Shown: positions 16,130-25,262 of the stretch, in pieces
Numbering within the stretch: position 1 is the stretch's first letter
Layout: every line of letters starts with the position of its first letter
Source: Chryseobacterium sp. StRB126
Lineage (GTDB): Bacteria > Bacteroidota > Bacteroidia > Flavobacteriales > Weeksellaceae
Direction of reading: 5' to 3'
Assembly (NCBI RefSeq): GCF_000829375.1
Contig: NZ_AP014624.1
Location: 4,650,001-4,714,000 of the forward strand
DNA: 64,000 nucleotides
Notes under the pieces: model-generated
The model's input: only the letters and a program-made list of their open reading frames with translations
Database searches by the model: none
What the model was told of the DNA's origin: nothing
Program-made: the position numbers and the translations under genes

Positions 16130-18514
16130 TTAGAATTTGTATCTAAAGCTTAAAATAAAGTTTCTTCCGGTCTCATTCGCAAAGAATCTCAAACGGTTCA
16201 GGTACTCCCTGTATGAAGTATTGAACAGATTGTTTACAATAAGTCCTGCAGAAAAGTTTTTGCTAATATTGATTCCGGTCTGGATATTCCAAAGTGAATA
16301 TCCGTTAGGTGGAGTACTGATATCCAGTATCTTGTCAACCAGCTCACCATTTTCATAAAGTTCCAATGGTACATTTCTGATCGGGAATCTGGTTTGCTTT
16401 AAAAATGTTTGGTTTTCAACAGTGAAATAGAAGTTATTCCATTTTTGTTTTTTAAACTGCAATGCATTGGAAAAATTCGGAGGCATCATTAGAATCAACG
16501 GTTCGTTGTTCGTGTCATCCTGTCCATAAACATAGCTTCCTTTTCCCACGTAGGTCAGGTCATCCGTCAGTTTCCAGTTAACATCTAAGTCAACTCCATA
16601 CATTTTTGCATCAATCTGTTGGTATTCCCATTCCGGAAAAACACCTCTGATCGTAGCCTTAATTCCTACTGGAACTTCATTAATGAAATTTTTAGTTATG
16701 AAGAAATAAGGGTTTACAGAAACATTCAATCCTTTCAGAACATTGAATTTTGAATCAATATTCAGATTAAACTGATGTCCCTGTTCATTTTTCAAACTCA
16801 TATCTCCGGTTTCAATTACTCCTGCAGAATGATGCAGACCATCTGAAAATAATTCTGCCACATTCGGTGCTCTTCCCACTTTCGCATAATTAAATTTCAG
16901 ATCAAAGTTAGCATTGGGACGATATTCTAGCCCTGCATTGAAGGAAACATTGTTATAATTAAGCTGTGGACGAGTCAAAATCCTGTTCTGATCGGTTTTC
17001 ACATAAAACTGTGGATAAGCATCCGCGTACGATTTTTCCCAATCACTTTTATCATACCATTTAGTCACGTCATAACGGGTAAAATCATATCTGGCTCCTG
17101 CTTCGAAATTGAAATCTGGAGAAATTTTATACTTCAAAACAGAATAAGCTCCTGCTGAATATTTATCATAATTTGGGATCAGACGTCTTGCTTTTGTTGC
17201 CGGATCTGAATAATTATTCTGAAAACTAGCATCAATTCCTGTCTCCAAAGACCACTTTCCTCTTTCTATCAAGTCGTTAATATTAAACTGATGGGTCATT
17301 AATTCTAGGTCAAGAGCCGGAGTATCTTTCAATTCTCCTCTTCTGATATCATATTCCTGTCTGTGATTATACTGATAACTGTATGTTGCAGACAATTTTC
17401 CTATATTTTCAAATCTTCTGAACGCGGAAACTTTGGCAATATGATGTTCAATAACCTGTCTCGGGTTATCAATATCATAACTAAACTTCCCTGAATAAAC
17501 AGGAGGATTGGCATTCATTGCTCTTTCATAATCTCCGGTTGTAGAGACATGTGAATCTCTTAAAATCCCAATATTCTGATTGGTAAGATAATAATCGAAT
17601 GAGATTCCTCTTTCAAAGGTATTATTCTGAACAGTAAAATTGAAAGATGAAAAATCCATTCCCGTATTTTTCAGATTATAATCAGGAGCCCTTTGATCCC
17701 CAAGTTTTTTGATGCTTCCACCTGATTTAACAGCCCAGCCGTTTTTCCAGGTCTTAGCAACATCTACATCCAATCCAAGCCCCCTTCCGTTAGAAATTCC
17801 GGTAAGTCCTATTGAACCTTTAATAGTATCCTTTTTAGGAAAAACTTCAGGTTCCATCACTACTACTCCACCTACCGCATCACTTCCATATTTCAGAGCA
17901 GACGCTCCTTTAATCACATCAATATGCTGAAAATTGTTGATATCAACATTGGGAGCATGCTCTACTCCCCATTCCTGTTCTGCCAATCGCACTCCATTAT
18001 TTAAAATACTGATGCGACTTCCATACAAACCATGGATAACAGGTTTTGAGATATTATTCCCGGTTTTCAAAGCAGTCACCCCCGAAATTTTTGAAAGAAT
18101 ATTCCCAAGATTCTCCGTAGAGTTTCTTTCAAGTTCAGCTTTGTCCAGTGTTTTCATTACTACGGAACCTTTGTTTTTATGACTGCCGTGTAATGTAATG
18201 GTTTCTATATCACCCGAATGATGTTCTAAAGTAATGGTAATATGAAGATCCCGATCAACTCCTATATTTTCAGTATAATCATTGCAATCAGGATGTTTTG
18301 CAATGAGTGTATACTTCCCTGCAGGGATGTTGCTAAAGGAGAATATCCCTTTCTTATCTGTTTTCATTGTAAGATTTCCGATTTTCACCACTGCATTTTC
18401 CAGCATGGTTTTATCATGAAAATCCTGAACGGTTCCTTGTACAGTGTAAGTTTTCTGTGCACTCGTAAATACCGATCCACAAAAGATCAGCAACAGGCAA
18501 TATATCAATTTCAT
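16130..18514 (-). CDS. TonB-dependent outer-membrane receptor (metal-type, ZnuD-like)
   Basis: The 794-residue protein has a signal peptide (1-19), a carboxypeptidase-like regulatory domain (about 22-95, ending DKKGIFSFSNIPAGKYTLIAKH), a plug (about 110-225, with NLGNILSKISGVTALKTGNN, PVIHGLYGSRISILNNGVR and IKGASALKYGSDAVGG) and a 22-strand barrel ending in aromatic FILSFRYKF. The HGLYGSRISILNNGVRLAEQ block and His-rich loops (EHHSGD, DGLHHSAG) resemble ZnuD-type zinc receptors; copper or iron is possible. The neighbouring lipoprotein and a His/Cys-rich small protein support metal uptake. Two GTAC-containing inverted repeats lie upstream. Confidence 0.85.
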   Translation of the reverse strand: MKLIYCLLLIFCGSVFTSAQKTYTVQGTVQDFHDKTMLENAVVKIGNLTMKTDKKGIFSFSNIPAGKYTLIAKHPDCNDYTENIGVDRDLHITITLEHHSGDIETITLHGSHKNKGSVVMKTLDKAELERNSTENLGNILSKISGVTALKTGNNISKPVIHGLYGSRISILNNGVRLAEQEWGVEHAPNVDINNFQHIDVIKGASALKYGSDAVGGVVVMEPEVFPKKDTIKGSIGLTGISNGRGLGLDVDVAKTWKNGWAVKSGGSIKKLGDQRAPDYNLKNTGMDFSSFNFTVQNNTFERGISFDYYLTNQNIGILRDSHVSTTGDYERAMNANPPVYSGKFSYDIDNPRQVIEHHIAKVSAFRRFENIGKLSATYSYQYNHRQEYDIRRGELKDTPALDLELMTHQFNINDLIERGKWSLETGIDASFQNNYSDPATKARRLIPNYDKYSAGAYSVLKYKISPDFNFEAGARYDFTRYDVTKWYDKSDWEKSYADAYPQFYVKTDQNRILTRPQLNYNNVSFNAGLEYRPNANFDLKFNYAKVGRAPNVAELFSDGLHHSAGVIETGDMSLKNEQGHQFNLNIDSKFNVLKGLNVSVNPYFFITKNFINEVPVGIKATIRGVFPEWEYQQIDAKMYGVDLDVNWKLTDDLTYVGKGSYVYGQDDTNNEPLILMMPPNFSNALQFKKQKWNNFYFTVENQTFLKQTRFPIRNVPLELYENGELVDKILDISTPPNGYSLWNIQTGINISKNFSAGLIVNNLFNTSYREYLNRLRFFANETGRNFILSFRYKF

Positions 18515-18532
18515 TGTAAAATAGATTGATGA

Positions 18533-18556
18533 TGTACCCGTTTAATGAGGGGTACA
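18533..18556. promoter_or_regulatory. Inverted repeat upstream of the TonB receptor
   Basis: TGTACCC (18533-18539) and GGGTACA (18550-18556), 7-bp arms separated by 10 nt, 18 nt upstream of the receptor ATG. It could be an operator or an RNA hairpin in the 5' leader. Confidence 0.4.
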
Positions 18557-18591
18557 TTTTCGTTAAAATTTGTTGAATGGGTTGGGCTTCC

Positions 18592-18613
18592 TTGTACAAT
18601 GTATGATGTACAA
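18592..18613. promoter_or_regulatory. Second GTAC inverted repeat
   Basis: TTGTACA (18592-18598), 8-nt spacer, TGTACAA (18607-18613), about 78 nt upstream of the receptor start. It shares the TGTAC half-site with the repeat at 18533-18556. A dispersed-repeat origin cannot be ruled out. Confidence 0.35.
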
Positions 18614-18803
18614 TAGAAATGCATTAATGATAATAAACTTGAAGTTAAAACATTGAAATAAGTAAGCAATCGAGTATTTTAAATTTATATGATTACCCAT
18701 TACAAACTTGCTGCTGCTCTTCAGCCGCTTTGAATATTAAACTTCAAACCTTGACCATTAAACTCTAAAACATAGAGTTATAAACCCAATAAGAATGTAT
18801 TGA

Positions 18804-19157
18804 TTAGGAAATTGCGGGCGGCCCACGAAGCTGAAAGGTAAATTTGGTCTGAGACCAGATTTTTTCCTGAATAGCGATAATTTGCTTTACTTCGTGCGTG
18901 TAATGCTCAAAGCTAAAGCTGAATTCTTCAGGAGCTAAAGTATGTCCGGTTACCAAAAAGTGGCAAGCCAGACAATCGCCAGCTTTCTCTTTAGGTGTAG
19001 CTTTCGTCATTGAGTTTTCAACTTTCTTAAGGTTAAATGCCTTAAAATAGTCTACTGAATCATGATGGTGAAAACTCTGAGAAAGCAGCGCGATGAAGTA
19101 TATCCCAAACAATAGCCTGGATATAAATACTTTTAAGTTTCTGCTTTCTTTAATCAT
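18804..19157 (-). CDS. Small membrane-anchored His/Cys-rich protein
   Basis: The 117-residue protein has an N-terminal hydrophobic segment (residues 9-26, KVFISRLLFGIYFIALLS), then QSFHHHDSVDYF, GDCLACHFLVTGHT, HYTHEV and a C-terminal LRGPPA. The paired Cys with clustered His suggest metal binding in the periplasm. Small proteins of this look, ending in a PP motif, often precede TonB-dependent receptors in flavobacteria; I do not assign a named family. It lies upstream of the receptor on the same strand, 289 nt away. A TAATTTTG box (19162-19169) ends 4 nt before the ATG. Confidence 0.7.
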   Translation of the reverse strand: MIKESRNLKVFISRLLFGIYFIALLSQSFHHHDSVDYFKAFNLKKVENSMTKATPKEKAGDCLACHFLVTGHTLAPEEFSFSFEHYTHEVKQIIAIQEKIWSQTKFTFQLRGPPAIS

Positions 19158-19161
19158 AGTT

Positions 19162-19169
19162 CAAAATTA
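19162..19169 (-). promoter_or_regulatory. -7 box of the His/Cys-rich small protein gene
   Basis: TAATTTTG on the minus strand, 4 nt before the ATG. No matching TTG at -33 was found. Confidence 0.45.
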
Positions 19170-19239
19170 TGAAAATAATTTAATACTTCGTGTTAATTTT
19201 GATTAGTGTGTTAATATTATTTAATTAAAATTCAAGTTA

Positions 19240-19316
19240 AGAACGTTTGCTGAGTGTTAACGCCTCTGCGAACGAAAAATTTCACATTTGAAAATGTCTT
19301 TGCGGTCTCTGCGTCA
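19240..19316. repeat. Intergenic 'CTCTGCG/TTTGCGGTCTCTGCG' element
   Basis: A non-coding stretch with CGCCTCTGCGAACG (19261-19274) and CTTTGCGGTCTCTGCGTCAA (19299-19318). Such TTTGCG/CTCTGCG strings are common in dispersed, probably non-coding elements of Bacteroidota genomes. No coding sense was found. Confidence 0.35.
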
Positions 19317-19376
19317 AGATATAAATGGGAAATTATTGATTACAGTACTAATCTTAAACCCATCCAAACCTTAGAT

Positions 19377-19412
19377 AAAAAATTGGGACCCGTATCCCGA
19401 GTCCCAAATTTT
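19377..19412 (-). terminator. Terminator after the ABC-F gene
   Basis: Stem with core TTGGGAC / GTCCCAA flanked by A/T pairs and an 11-nt loop, 12 nt past the stop. Confidence 0.7.
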
Positions 19413-19423
19413 AGTATTTTATA

Positions 19424-21352
19424 TTAATCAAGCTGGGTTCCTAAGTATTCCCATTCCTGCAGAGCGTTCTCCAGCTCTTCTTTAGTTTTATTATATTTTT
19501 CCAAAGTTTCATCGGAAGGATTCTCTTTAGCGAAAGAAGCTTCCATTTCTTCTACTTTAGTTTCAAGCTCAGAAATTTTTTCTTCTACCTTCTTGATTTT
19601 ATTCTGAATATTTTTCTGTTCTTTAGTGATAACATTCGATACCTGACTGGTACTAACAACAGGTTTTTCTTCTACCTTTTTAGGTTCTTCCTTCACATCA
19701 CTATGAAGCTTCGCCTTTTCTGCAGAAATCTCTCTGATGCTTTCCTTTTGTCTGTATTCAAGATATTCGTTGATATCTCCCAGGAATTCTTTCATTTTCC
19801 CATCACGGAACTCATAGATTTTATCACAAAGTCCCTGAAGGAACTCCCTGTCGTGAGAAATCACGATCAATGTACCTTCAAAGTTCTGTAATGCCAACTT
19901 AATAATCTCCTTAGACTGAATATCCAAGTGGTTGGTAGGTTCATCCATAATCAACGTGTTGAAAGGACGAAGCAACAGTTTACAAAGTGCTAAACGGTTT
20001 CTTTCCCCTCCGGAAAGTACTTTTGTCTTCTTAGAAACAGCATCTCCCTGGAACAGGAAAGATCCTAATAAGTCTCTTACTCTAGGTCTGGTTTCTTCTG
20101 TAGCAGCATCTTCTGCTTCTTCAAGAACTGTTTTATTCGGTGTTAAAACCTCTTCCTGATTCTGTGCAAAATATCCGATGTTTACATTGTGGCCAAGATT
20201 CCAGGCTCCTGAATAATCTTTAATATCTCCTGCTAGAATTTTAGCTAGTGTTGTTTTTCCTTGTCCGTTTTGCCCTAAAAGTGCAATTCTGTCTCCTCTT
20301 TGAACAATAAAATCTACATCATCAAAAATTTGTTTCTGGCCGTAAGCTTTTCCAAGTTTGGCTGCTTCGAAAATCACTTTTCCAGGAACCATAGACTGTA
20401 CGAAACGGATATTGAATTTTGAAACGTCTTCGTTATCTACTTCAATACGCTCGATTTTGTCTAATTTCTTAATAAGTGACTGGGCGAAAGATGCTTTTGT
20501 AGCGCTTGCACGGAACTTATTAATGTTATCTTCCATCTGCTTGATCTCCGCATCCTGATTCTTTTTAGCCTGAATCAGTTTTTCACGGCGGTCTTCACGC
20601 ATTACAAGATATTTGGTATAATTGGCTTTATAATCGTCAACTTTCTTATTATTGATATCAAAAGTACGGTTACAAACCGCGGTCATGAACTGCTTATCGT
20701 GACTTACCAGAACAATTGCTCCCGGATAATCTTTTAAGAAATTTTCAAGCCAGATGATGGATTCCATATCCAGGTGGTTGGTTGGCTCATCGAGAAGCAT
20801 GATATCATTCTTTTGAAGAAGAAGTTTTGCCAATTCGATTCTCATTCTCCATCCTCCTGAAAATTCATCAGTGATTTTTTGAAAGTCATCGGCTTTAAAT
20901 CCTAAACCAAACAACACTTTTTCCATATCGCCTTCCAAATTGTAGGCATCATGGTTCATTAAAAGGTCATTCAGTTCGGTCATTTTATTAATCAAATCCG
21001 TGTATGAATCACTCTCGTAATCGGTTCTTACAGTCATTTGGTGATTAACCTCTTCAAGCTCATTCTTCCATGCATTAATTTGCTCAAAAGCCTGCATGGT
21101 TTCAGCCCAAACGGTTCTTCCCTTTACGAAATCAAGATCCTGCTTCAGGAAACCAATGGTAATGCTTCCTTCTGTTACGACCTCTCCTTCGTAGAAATTA
21201 ATTTCTTTGGACAGCATTTTCAATAAAGTAGATTTTCCTGCTCCATTTTTTCCTACGAGCCCTACTTTATCATCCTTTTTAATGGTGAAATTTACGTTTT
21301 GAAATAAATAATTTCCTGAATGATGTAATCCTAAACTTTGAACCGAAAGCAT
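19424..21352 (-). CDS. ABC-F family ATP-binding protein
   Basis: The 642-residue soluble protein has two ABC domains. The first has Walker A GKNGAGKSTLLK (about 36-47), signature FSGGWRMR and Walker B LLLDEPTNHLD region; the second has Walker A GQNGQGKTTLAK, signature LSGGERNR and LIMDEPTNHLD. They are joined by a charged linker of about 80 residues, and a C-terminal coiled coil rich in Lys/Glu follows. There are no membrane segments, so this is an ABC-F protein (Uup/YdiF/EttA group) that acts on the ribosome rather than a transporter. Which subfamily it is cannot be fixed by eye; the Uup-like C-terminal coiled coil favours Uup/YdiF. A TATTTTTG box lies at 21393-21400. Confidence 0.9.
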   Translation of the reverse strand: MLSVQSLGLHHSGNYLFQNVNFTIKKDDKVGLVGKNGAGKSTLLKMLSKEINFYEGEVVTEGSITIGFLKQDLDFVKGRTVWAETMQAFEQINAWKNELEEVNHQMTVRTDYESDSYTDLINKMTELNDLLMNHDAYNLEGDMEKVLFGLGFKADDFQKITDEFSGGWRMRIELAKLLLQKNDIMLLDEPTNHLDMESIIWLENFLKDYPGAIVLVSHDKQFMTAVCNRTFDINNKKVDDYKANYTKYLVMREDRREKLIQAKKNQDAEIKQMEDNINKFRASATKASFAQSLIKKLDKIERIEVDNEDVSKFNIRFVQSMVPGKVIFEAAKLGKAYGQKQIFDDVDFIVQRGDRIALLGQNGQGKTTLAKILAGDIKDYSGAWNLGHNVNIGYFAQNQEEVLTPNKTVLEEAEDAATEETRPRVRDLLGSFLFQGDAVSKKTKVLSGGERNRLALCKLLLRPFNTLIMDEPTNHLDIQSKEIIKLALQNFEGTLIVISHDREFLQGLCDKIYEFRDGKMKEFLGDINEYLEYRQKESIREISAEKAKLHSDVKEEPKKVEEKPVVSTSQVSNVITKEQKNIQNKIKKVEEKISELETKVEEMEASFAKENPSDETLEKYNKTKEELENALQEWEYLGTQLD

Positions 21353-21697
21353 TGTAATTAATAATTAGTAATGAATAATGAATTTTCGGGTGCAAAAATA
21401 CGGAAAAAGAAATGAATAGCCCAGAAATAAAAAAAACGTCCCAAAACAGGAAGCTGTTTATAGACTGATTTTCTAGCAAAATTCATTTAAAAACGTTAAG
21501 AAGCCATACCAATAATGATTCTGAAGGTACAATATCTATTAGGAATATCAAAGTACGGGAATCTGAATCTAAAGACTACGGTATACCATATCAGATTCAA
21601 TAAGTATAATTATTGGTCTAAAATACATTCCGAATAAAAGGGAACATTTGAATTAATGTTCCCTAACCTAAAATTTAAAACTAAATAAGGACTAGCA
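21353..21697. other. Gene-free interval
   Basis: 345 nt between the ABC-F gene and the DUF2235 gene. It holds the ABC-F promoter region (TATTTTTG at 21393-21400), AT-rich text with repeated TTAATAATTAGTAATGAATA-like words, and the DUF2235 terminator at 21640-21663. I see no convincing gene. Confidence 0.6.
21640..21663 (-). terminator. Terminator after DUF2235 gene
   Basis: Perfect 9-bp stem GGGAACATT / AATGTTCCC with a 6-nt loop, followed on the minus strand by TTTTATT. Confidence 0.8.
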
Positions 21698-23041
21698 TTA
21701 ATTATTGATTTCATCCAGTCTTATTGCCGGAGTTTTGATAATTGAACGAGTCCAGATATCATTATTGGGAACGCTTGTTCCGTATAGAATTTCAGCTACA
21801 AAACTATCATCAGGAAGGTGAAGCTCAGCAGAAAGCCTTGCATGGCTTTTCTGATCTACAATGGTGCTGCTTGAAACGTTTAATCCGTTGTTGAGAAGTT
21901 CAACATTCATTTCATACTCGGATCGTTTCGACAAACCCTCATGATAAAGTCCGAAATTTGCTGAAATGTGGATATAATCTGCAAGCTTACTGTAATTGTA
22001 TATTGGCTTTTGATCTATGGAAAGATCTTTTATATAGACCTGTATTTCTTCATATAAACCTTCTAATAAAGGGTGTCTGCTATAATCTGTTTCAAAATCT
22101 TTTCCCGATATAAAAACCGTTGAGATTGCATTGGTTTCCTGCAGCATTAGTTTCCCATATAGTTTTGATAGTTCGTTATATACTTTATCTCTGCAGACAT
22201 AGGCTTTAGAAAAAGCATCTTTTCTTTCCACTCCAAATTCCGAGAGTAAGGCATCCCATCCTTTATTTCCTTCAGCATCTGTTGCTCTGTTTCTTATATT
22301 TTGAATATAATTGATAAGACCATCCGTATTGGCAAAATCTGTAGAAATATAGACGGACTGCGGCCCTTCCAGATAGCCGCCACCGATATCCGCATGAGCT
22401 CCGGGAACAAAAATTTCTTTCCAAACGGAAGTATTATTTCGGAACCCGTAATCCTGCATCATTTTTGAATGCTCAAAAAAACCAGTTAATGGAAAAAAGA
22501 ATCGGCATTCGTTAAACGCACAGAGATGAAGGACATTTTCCACCTGATAAGGCACACTCAGATCATAGGTATTAAATGGTTTTGATTCTACAGTATCAAA
22601 AGCACCTAAAAATTTCACCTGAATCTTAACAAAGGAATAGTTTGAGTAAAGCCAGTGACTAAAGGTCCTCGCCAGCATTCCTCCTCTTCCGAAACCATAT
22701 AAATAAAAATGATATTCAGCATCTTCATCATGAACAATCTTCTGTACAAAATCTTCTGCTTTCTGAAGCTTATCATCTGAGGAATATCCTTTTCCATAAG
22801 GCGGATTCGCACATGTTGTCATGGCAAAATTACTATCTTCCTCACCTGAGACGGTTCCTATTCCTTCAATATATATTTTTTCATTCCCGATAAATGATTT
22901 GTACAATTTATAGATATTGGTGAATGCACCGTGATAGCTTTCATTATTATTCAGTGGCTTATCTGATGAAAGTGCATTTACTCCATTGTTTCCCGTACCG
23001 TCAAAGAAAATCCCGACGGAAATCACTCTACTAACATTCAT
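21698..23041 (-). CDS. DUF2235 (Tle1-like) alpha/beta-hydrolase fold protein lacking the catalytic Ser
   Basis: The 447 residues match DUF2235, the family of T6SS phospholipase effectors (Tle1) and relatives. It has the opening VGIFFDGTGNN (9-19), the nucleophile-elbow region YGFGRGGMLAR (115-125) and PGAHADIGGGY holding the His/Asp-type catalytic region. The usual elbow is GFSRG; here residue 118 is Gly (codon GGA, 22688-22690), so the classical Ser nucleophile is missing and lipase activity is unlikely. The protein is otherwise full length with no stop or frameshift, which argues for a retained non-catalytic role. It is downstream of a two-component system by 152 nt, past a terminator. Confidence 0.8.
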   Translation of the reverse strand: MNVSRVISVGIFFDGTGNNGVNALSSDKPLNNNESYHGAFTNIYKLYKSFIGNEKIYIEGIGTVSGEEDSNFAMTTCANPPYGKGYSSDDKLQKAEDFVQKIVHDEDAEYHFYLYGFGRGGMLARTFSHWLYSNYSFVKIQVKFLGAFDTVESKPFNTYDLSVPYQVENVLHLCAFNECRFFFPLTGFFEHSKMMQDYGFRNNTSVWKEIFVPGAHADIGGGYLEGPQSVYISTDFANTDGLINYIQNIRNRATDAEGNKGWDALLSEFGVERKDAFSKAYVCRDKVYNELSKLYGKLMLQETNAISTVFISGKDFETDYSRHPLLEGLYEEIQVYIKDLSIDQKPIYNYSKLADYIHISANFGLYHEGLSKRSEYEMNVELLNNGLNVSSSTIVDQKSHARLSAELHLPDDSFVAEILYGTSVPNNDIWTRSIIKTPAIRLDEINN

Positions 23042-23169
23042 TCTTTTGCTAATTTTTTATTACAGATATTCTCTGTGCATTTATGTTTTTATTAAAATCC
23101 CTAAAAGAGACATTTCAAAATAACGGAAGAATATGCAGCCTGGCTAGAGTGAAAAGTACCAAATAAAAA

Positions 23170-23189
23170 ATTCCGTATTTCTACGGAAT
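23170..23189 (-). terminator. Terminator after the response regulator gene
   Basis: Perfect 8-bp stem ATTCCGTA / TACGGAAT with a 4-nt loop, followed on the minus strand by TTTTTT. Confidence 0.75.
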
Positions 23190-23193
23190 CACA

Positions 23194-23871
23194 CTATATT
23201 TTATCAAGAGAATAAATATTGTTTACAATGGCATAGATGACTATTCCCACTGTGTTTTTAGCGCCTATCTTTTCAAGAATACGCTGTCTGTGGCTTTCAA
23301 CGGTTCTGGGACTAATGAATAGTTTTTCTCCTATTTCATTGTTGGTAAACTCCTGACAGATTAGTTTAACCACATCTTTTTCTCTTTCAGATAATTCATC
23401 TTCAGTTTCAAAGAGCGAGTTTTTCTTGGCAGAACTGTTCATATAAGTAAACAGCATTTGGTGGTCTTCTGCTGTAAAGAAAACTCCATTTTTATCAACC
23501 ATTGTAATGGCATCAATAAATGTTTTCCTGTCTGAATTTTTAGGAAGGAAAGCTGAAACACCCAACTTGACCATATATCCTAAAATGGATGTTTTATAAT
23601 GGGAAGACAAAATAATGATCTTAAGATCGGGATATTTTTCTTTGAGAATTTCTACCAGTTCAAAACCATTCATTGGCTTCATCTGAACGTCTACCAGTGC
23701 TATATCAGGAAATTCTTGTTCTGAAAGTTTTCCAAGATACTCTATAAAATCGGGTCCGTTATCTGCAGTAACGCATACGGATATATTTTTTTCATTGGAC
23801 AGCAGCATTTTTACCCCTTCAAGGATCAGCTGTTCATCATCAATTAGTGCTATTTTGATTTGGGAACTCAT
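23194..23871 (-). CDS. NarL/FixJ-type response regulator
   Basis: The 225-residue protein has a receiver domain (about 5-125) with acidic pocket DDE, phospho-acceptor in DIALVDVQMKPMNG (an Asp in VDV) and Lys in FLPKNS. A LuxR-type DNA-binding domain follows (about 155-215: LSEREKDVVKLICQEFTNNEIGEKLFISPRTVESHRQRI). Its start overlaps the end of the histidine-kinase gene by 32 nt, so kinase and regulator are translationally coupled partners. Targets are unknown; the downstream DUF2235 gene or the operon itself are candidates. Confidence 0.9.
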   Translation of the reverse strand: MSSQIKIALIDDEQLILEGVKMLLSNEKNISVCVTADNGPDFIEYLGKLSEQEFPDIALVDVQMKPMNGFELVEILKEKYPDLKIIILSSHYKTSILGYMVKLGVSAFLPKNSDRKTFIDAITMVDKNGVFFTAEDHQMLFTYMNSSAKKNSLFETEDELSEREKDVVKLICQEFTNNEIGEKLFISPRTVESHRQRILEKIGAKNTVGIVIYAIVNNIYSLDKI

Positions 23872-24604
23872 GATGTTTCGGAATTTTAATGATTAAACGA
23901 CTTCCTTTATTTAAAAAAGATTTTTTCCATTTATGAACAGCATTCATCGATTTGATCCTGGATTCAATGTTTTTGATTCCCATACCTTTTGCTACTTCTT
24001 CATACTCAAATCCCTGACCGTTATCTGAAATAACAACTGCCATATTTTTCTGATAATCTTTTATATAAATCCACAAATCTGTGGCATTAGAATGCTTGAT
24101 TACGTTGGTAGTAAATTCCTGAATTATACGATACAGCTGTACTTCCACGAAGATATCTTTCTTTTCATATCCGGACATCACCTGCAGGGAAATATTAATC
24201 TTATGGGAAAGGTTAGCAATAAGTTCCTCAGCATACAAAACCAGTCCCACCGATTCTAAATTCACAGGATATAATGAATGAGAAATACTTCTGGCAGCAT
24301 CAACAAGTGAAGACATCTGGCTGTGGATATTTTTTTTAATCAGCTCATCACCTTTTGTATCCAGGTTATTGAGCCACAAGGAAAGAATATTAAGTCTGTT
24401 TCCTATATCATCATGAATCATCACAGCAATTCTTCTCCGTTCTTCTTCCTGAGCTTTGATGTTTTCCAATGCCAGCTTTTTCTGATGAAGAACTTCTGCT
24501 TCATGCTGCCTATTTTTTTCCTTTATAATCCTGCTTATAAAAGCTCTGTAAGCGAGTATTATAAAAGAAACTATAATTGCTATTGTAACAATTATAAGAA
24601 TCAA
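23840..24604 (-). CDS. Membrane-anchored histidine kinase (HisKA_3 type) without sensor domain
   Basis: The 254-residue protein has one transmembrane helix (residues 1-20), a short coiled linker (about 25-60), a HisKA_3 dimerisation domain with the phospho-acceptor in RRIAVMIHDDIGNRLN and a HATPase domain with N box EFTTNVIKHSNA and G box SDNGQGF. HisKA_3 kinases pair with LuxR-type regulators, as here. No extracellular sensor domain is present, so the 7-TM protein encoded 17 nt upstream is a candidate sensor. The start is a TTG (24602-24604); no ATG fits, and a longer N-terminus from a rarer codon is possible. Confidence 0.85.
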   Translation of the reverse strand: MILIIVTIAIIVSFIILAYRAFISRIIKEKNRQHEAEVLHQKKLALENIKAQEEERRRIAVMIHDDIGNRLNILSLWLNNLDTKGDELIKKNIHSQMSSLVDAARSISHSLYPVNLESVGLVLYAEELIANLSHKINISLQVMSGYEKKDIFVEVQLYRIIQEFTTNVIKHSNATDLWIYIKDYQKNMAVVISDNGQGFEYEEVAKGMGIKNIESRIKSMNAVHKWKKSFLNKGSRLIIKIPKHHEFPNQNSTN

Positions 24605-24621
24605 AAGGTTGATATTTAAGG

Positions 24622-25245
24622 TTACTTCTTTAATCGGATGAAGGTATATAAAAGTGAACAGTACAGAATACTGGAAAAAATATTATTGGCTGTGAAAAGA
24701 ATATAATAATTGTTTTCTGAAAGGTTAACAATCTGATGCTGAATAATGAAAATGAATACTGAAACAGAATAATAGAAAAAAATACTGGCATCTACCCAAA
24801 GAAAACGGTTCTGAGCAGATGTTTTTTTGATTTCATCAATCAGCGTTACTCCGGATAAACAAATGATGATGATATTGGAAATAACTTTTGCTATATCAGC
24901 ATTAGCAGGCTCATTAAAACCGTATTTTGAGATCATAAAACCCACTGCAATTGAAGCTCCTAACCCTAAAAGATACTTAGGCCAATCCAATTTTCTGATG
25001 AACAGACCTGTCAGTAAAAAAAACTCTCCGGCAATATAGAACGGATAAATAAATGAAGTATCATCAAGTTTGAAAATATAAGGCAAAGCCAGATTCAGCA
25101 GTTCAATAAAAAACAGAAAAGCAATACAATAAAAATACGGCTTTTCTTTAGGATTTAATATGCGGTATTTAACAGCTCCTAACACTATAACGGTAAGAAG
25201 CAACCCGTAGTTTAGGAATAAAATCGTCTTATAAAGATCTGCCAT
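24622..25245 (-). CDS. Seven-transmembrane protein, candidate sensor of the two-component system
   Basis: The 207-residue protein consists of about seven hydrophobic segments (near residues 5-25, 35-57, 64-82, 88-105, 115-136, 149-170, 178-203) joined by short loops. I do not recognise a named family. Conserved-looking charged residues sit in helix caps (GEFFLLTGLF and WVDASIFFYYSV). It lies 17 nt upstream of a histidine kinase that has only one TM and no sensor, suggesting it supplies ligand or membrane sensing. This is an inference from gene order. Confidence 0.75.
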   Translation of the reverse strand: MADLYKTILFLNYGLLLTVIVLGAVKYRILNPKEKPYFYCIAFLFFIELLNLALPYIFKLDDTSFIYPFYIAGEFFLLTGLFIRKLDWPKYLLGLGASIAVGFMISKYGFNEPANADIAKVISNIIIICLSGVTLIDEIKKTSAQNRFLWVDASIFFYYSVSVFIFIIQHQIVNLSENNYYILFTANNIFSSILYCSLLYTFIRLKK

Positions 25246-25262
25246 TCCTTTTATTTATTATT

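Noticed and set aside
18240-18530. Plus-strand open frames inside the TonB receptor and other large minus-strand genes
   Set aside because: They are antisense shadows of well-supported genes with no homology-like features.
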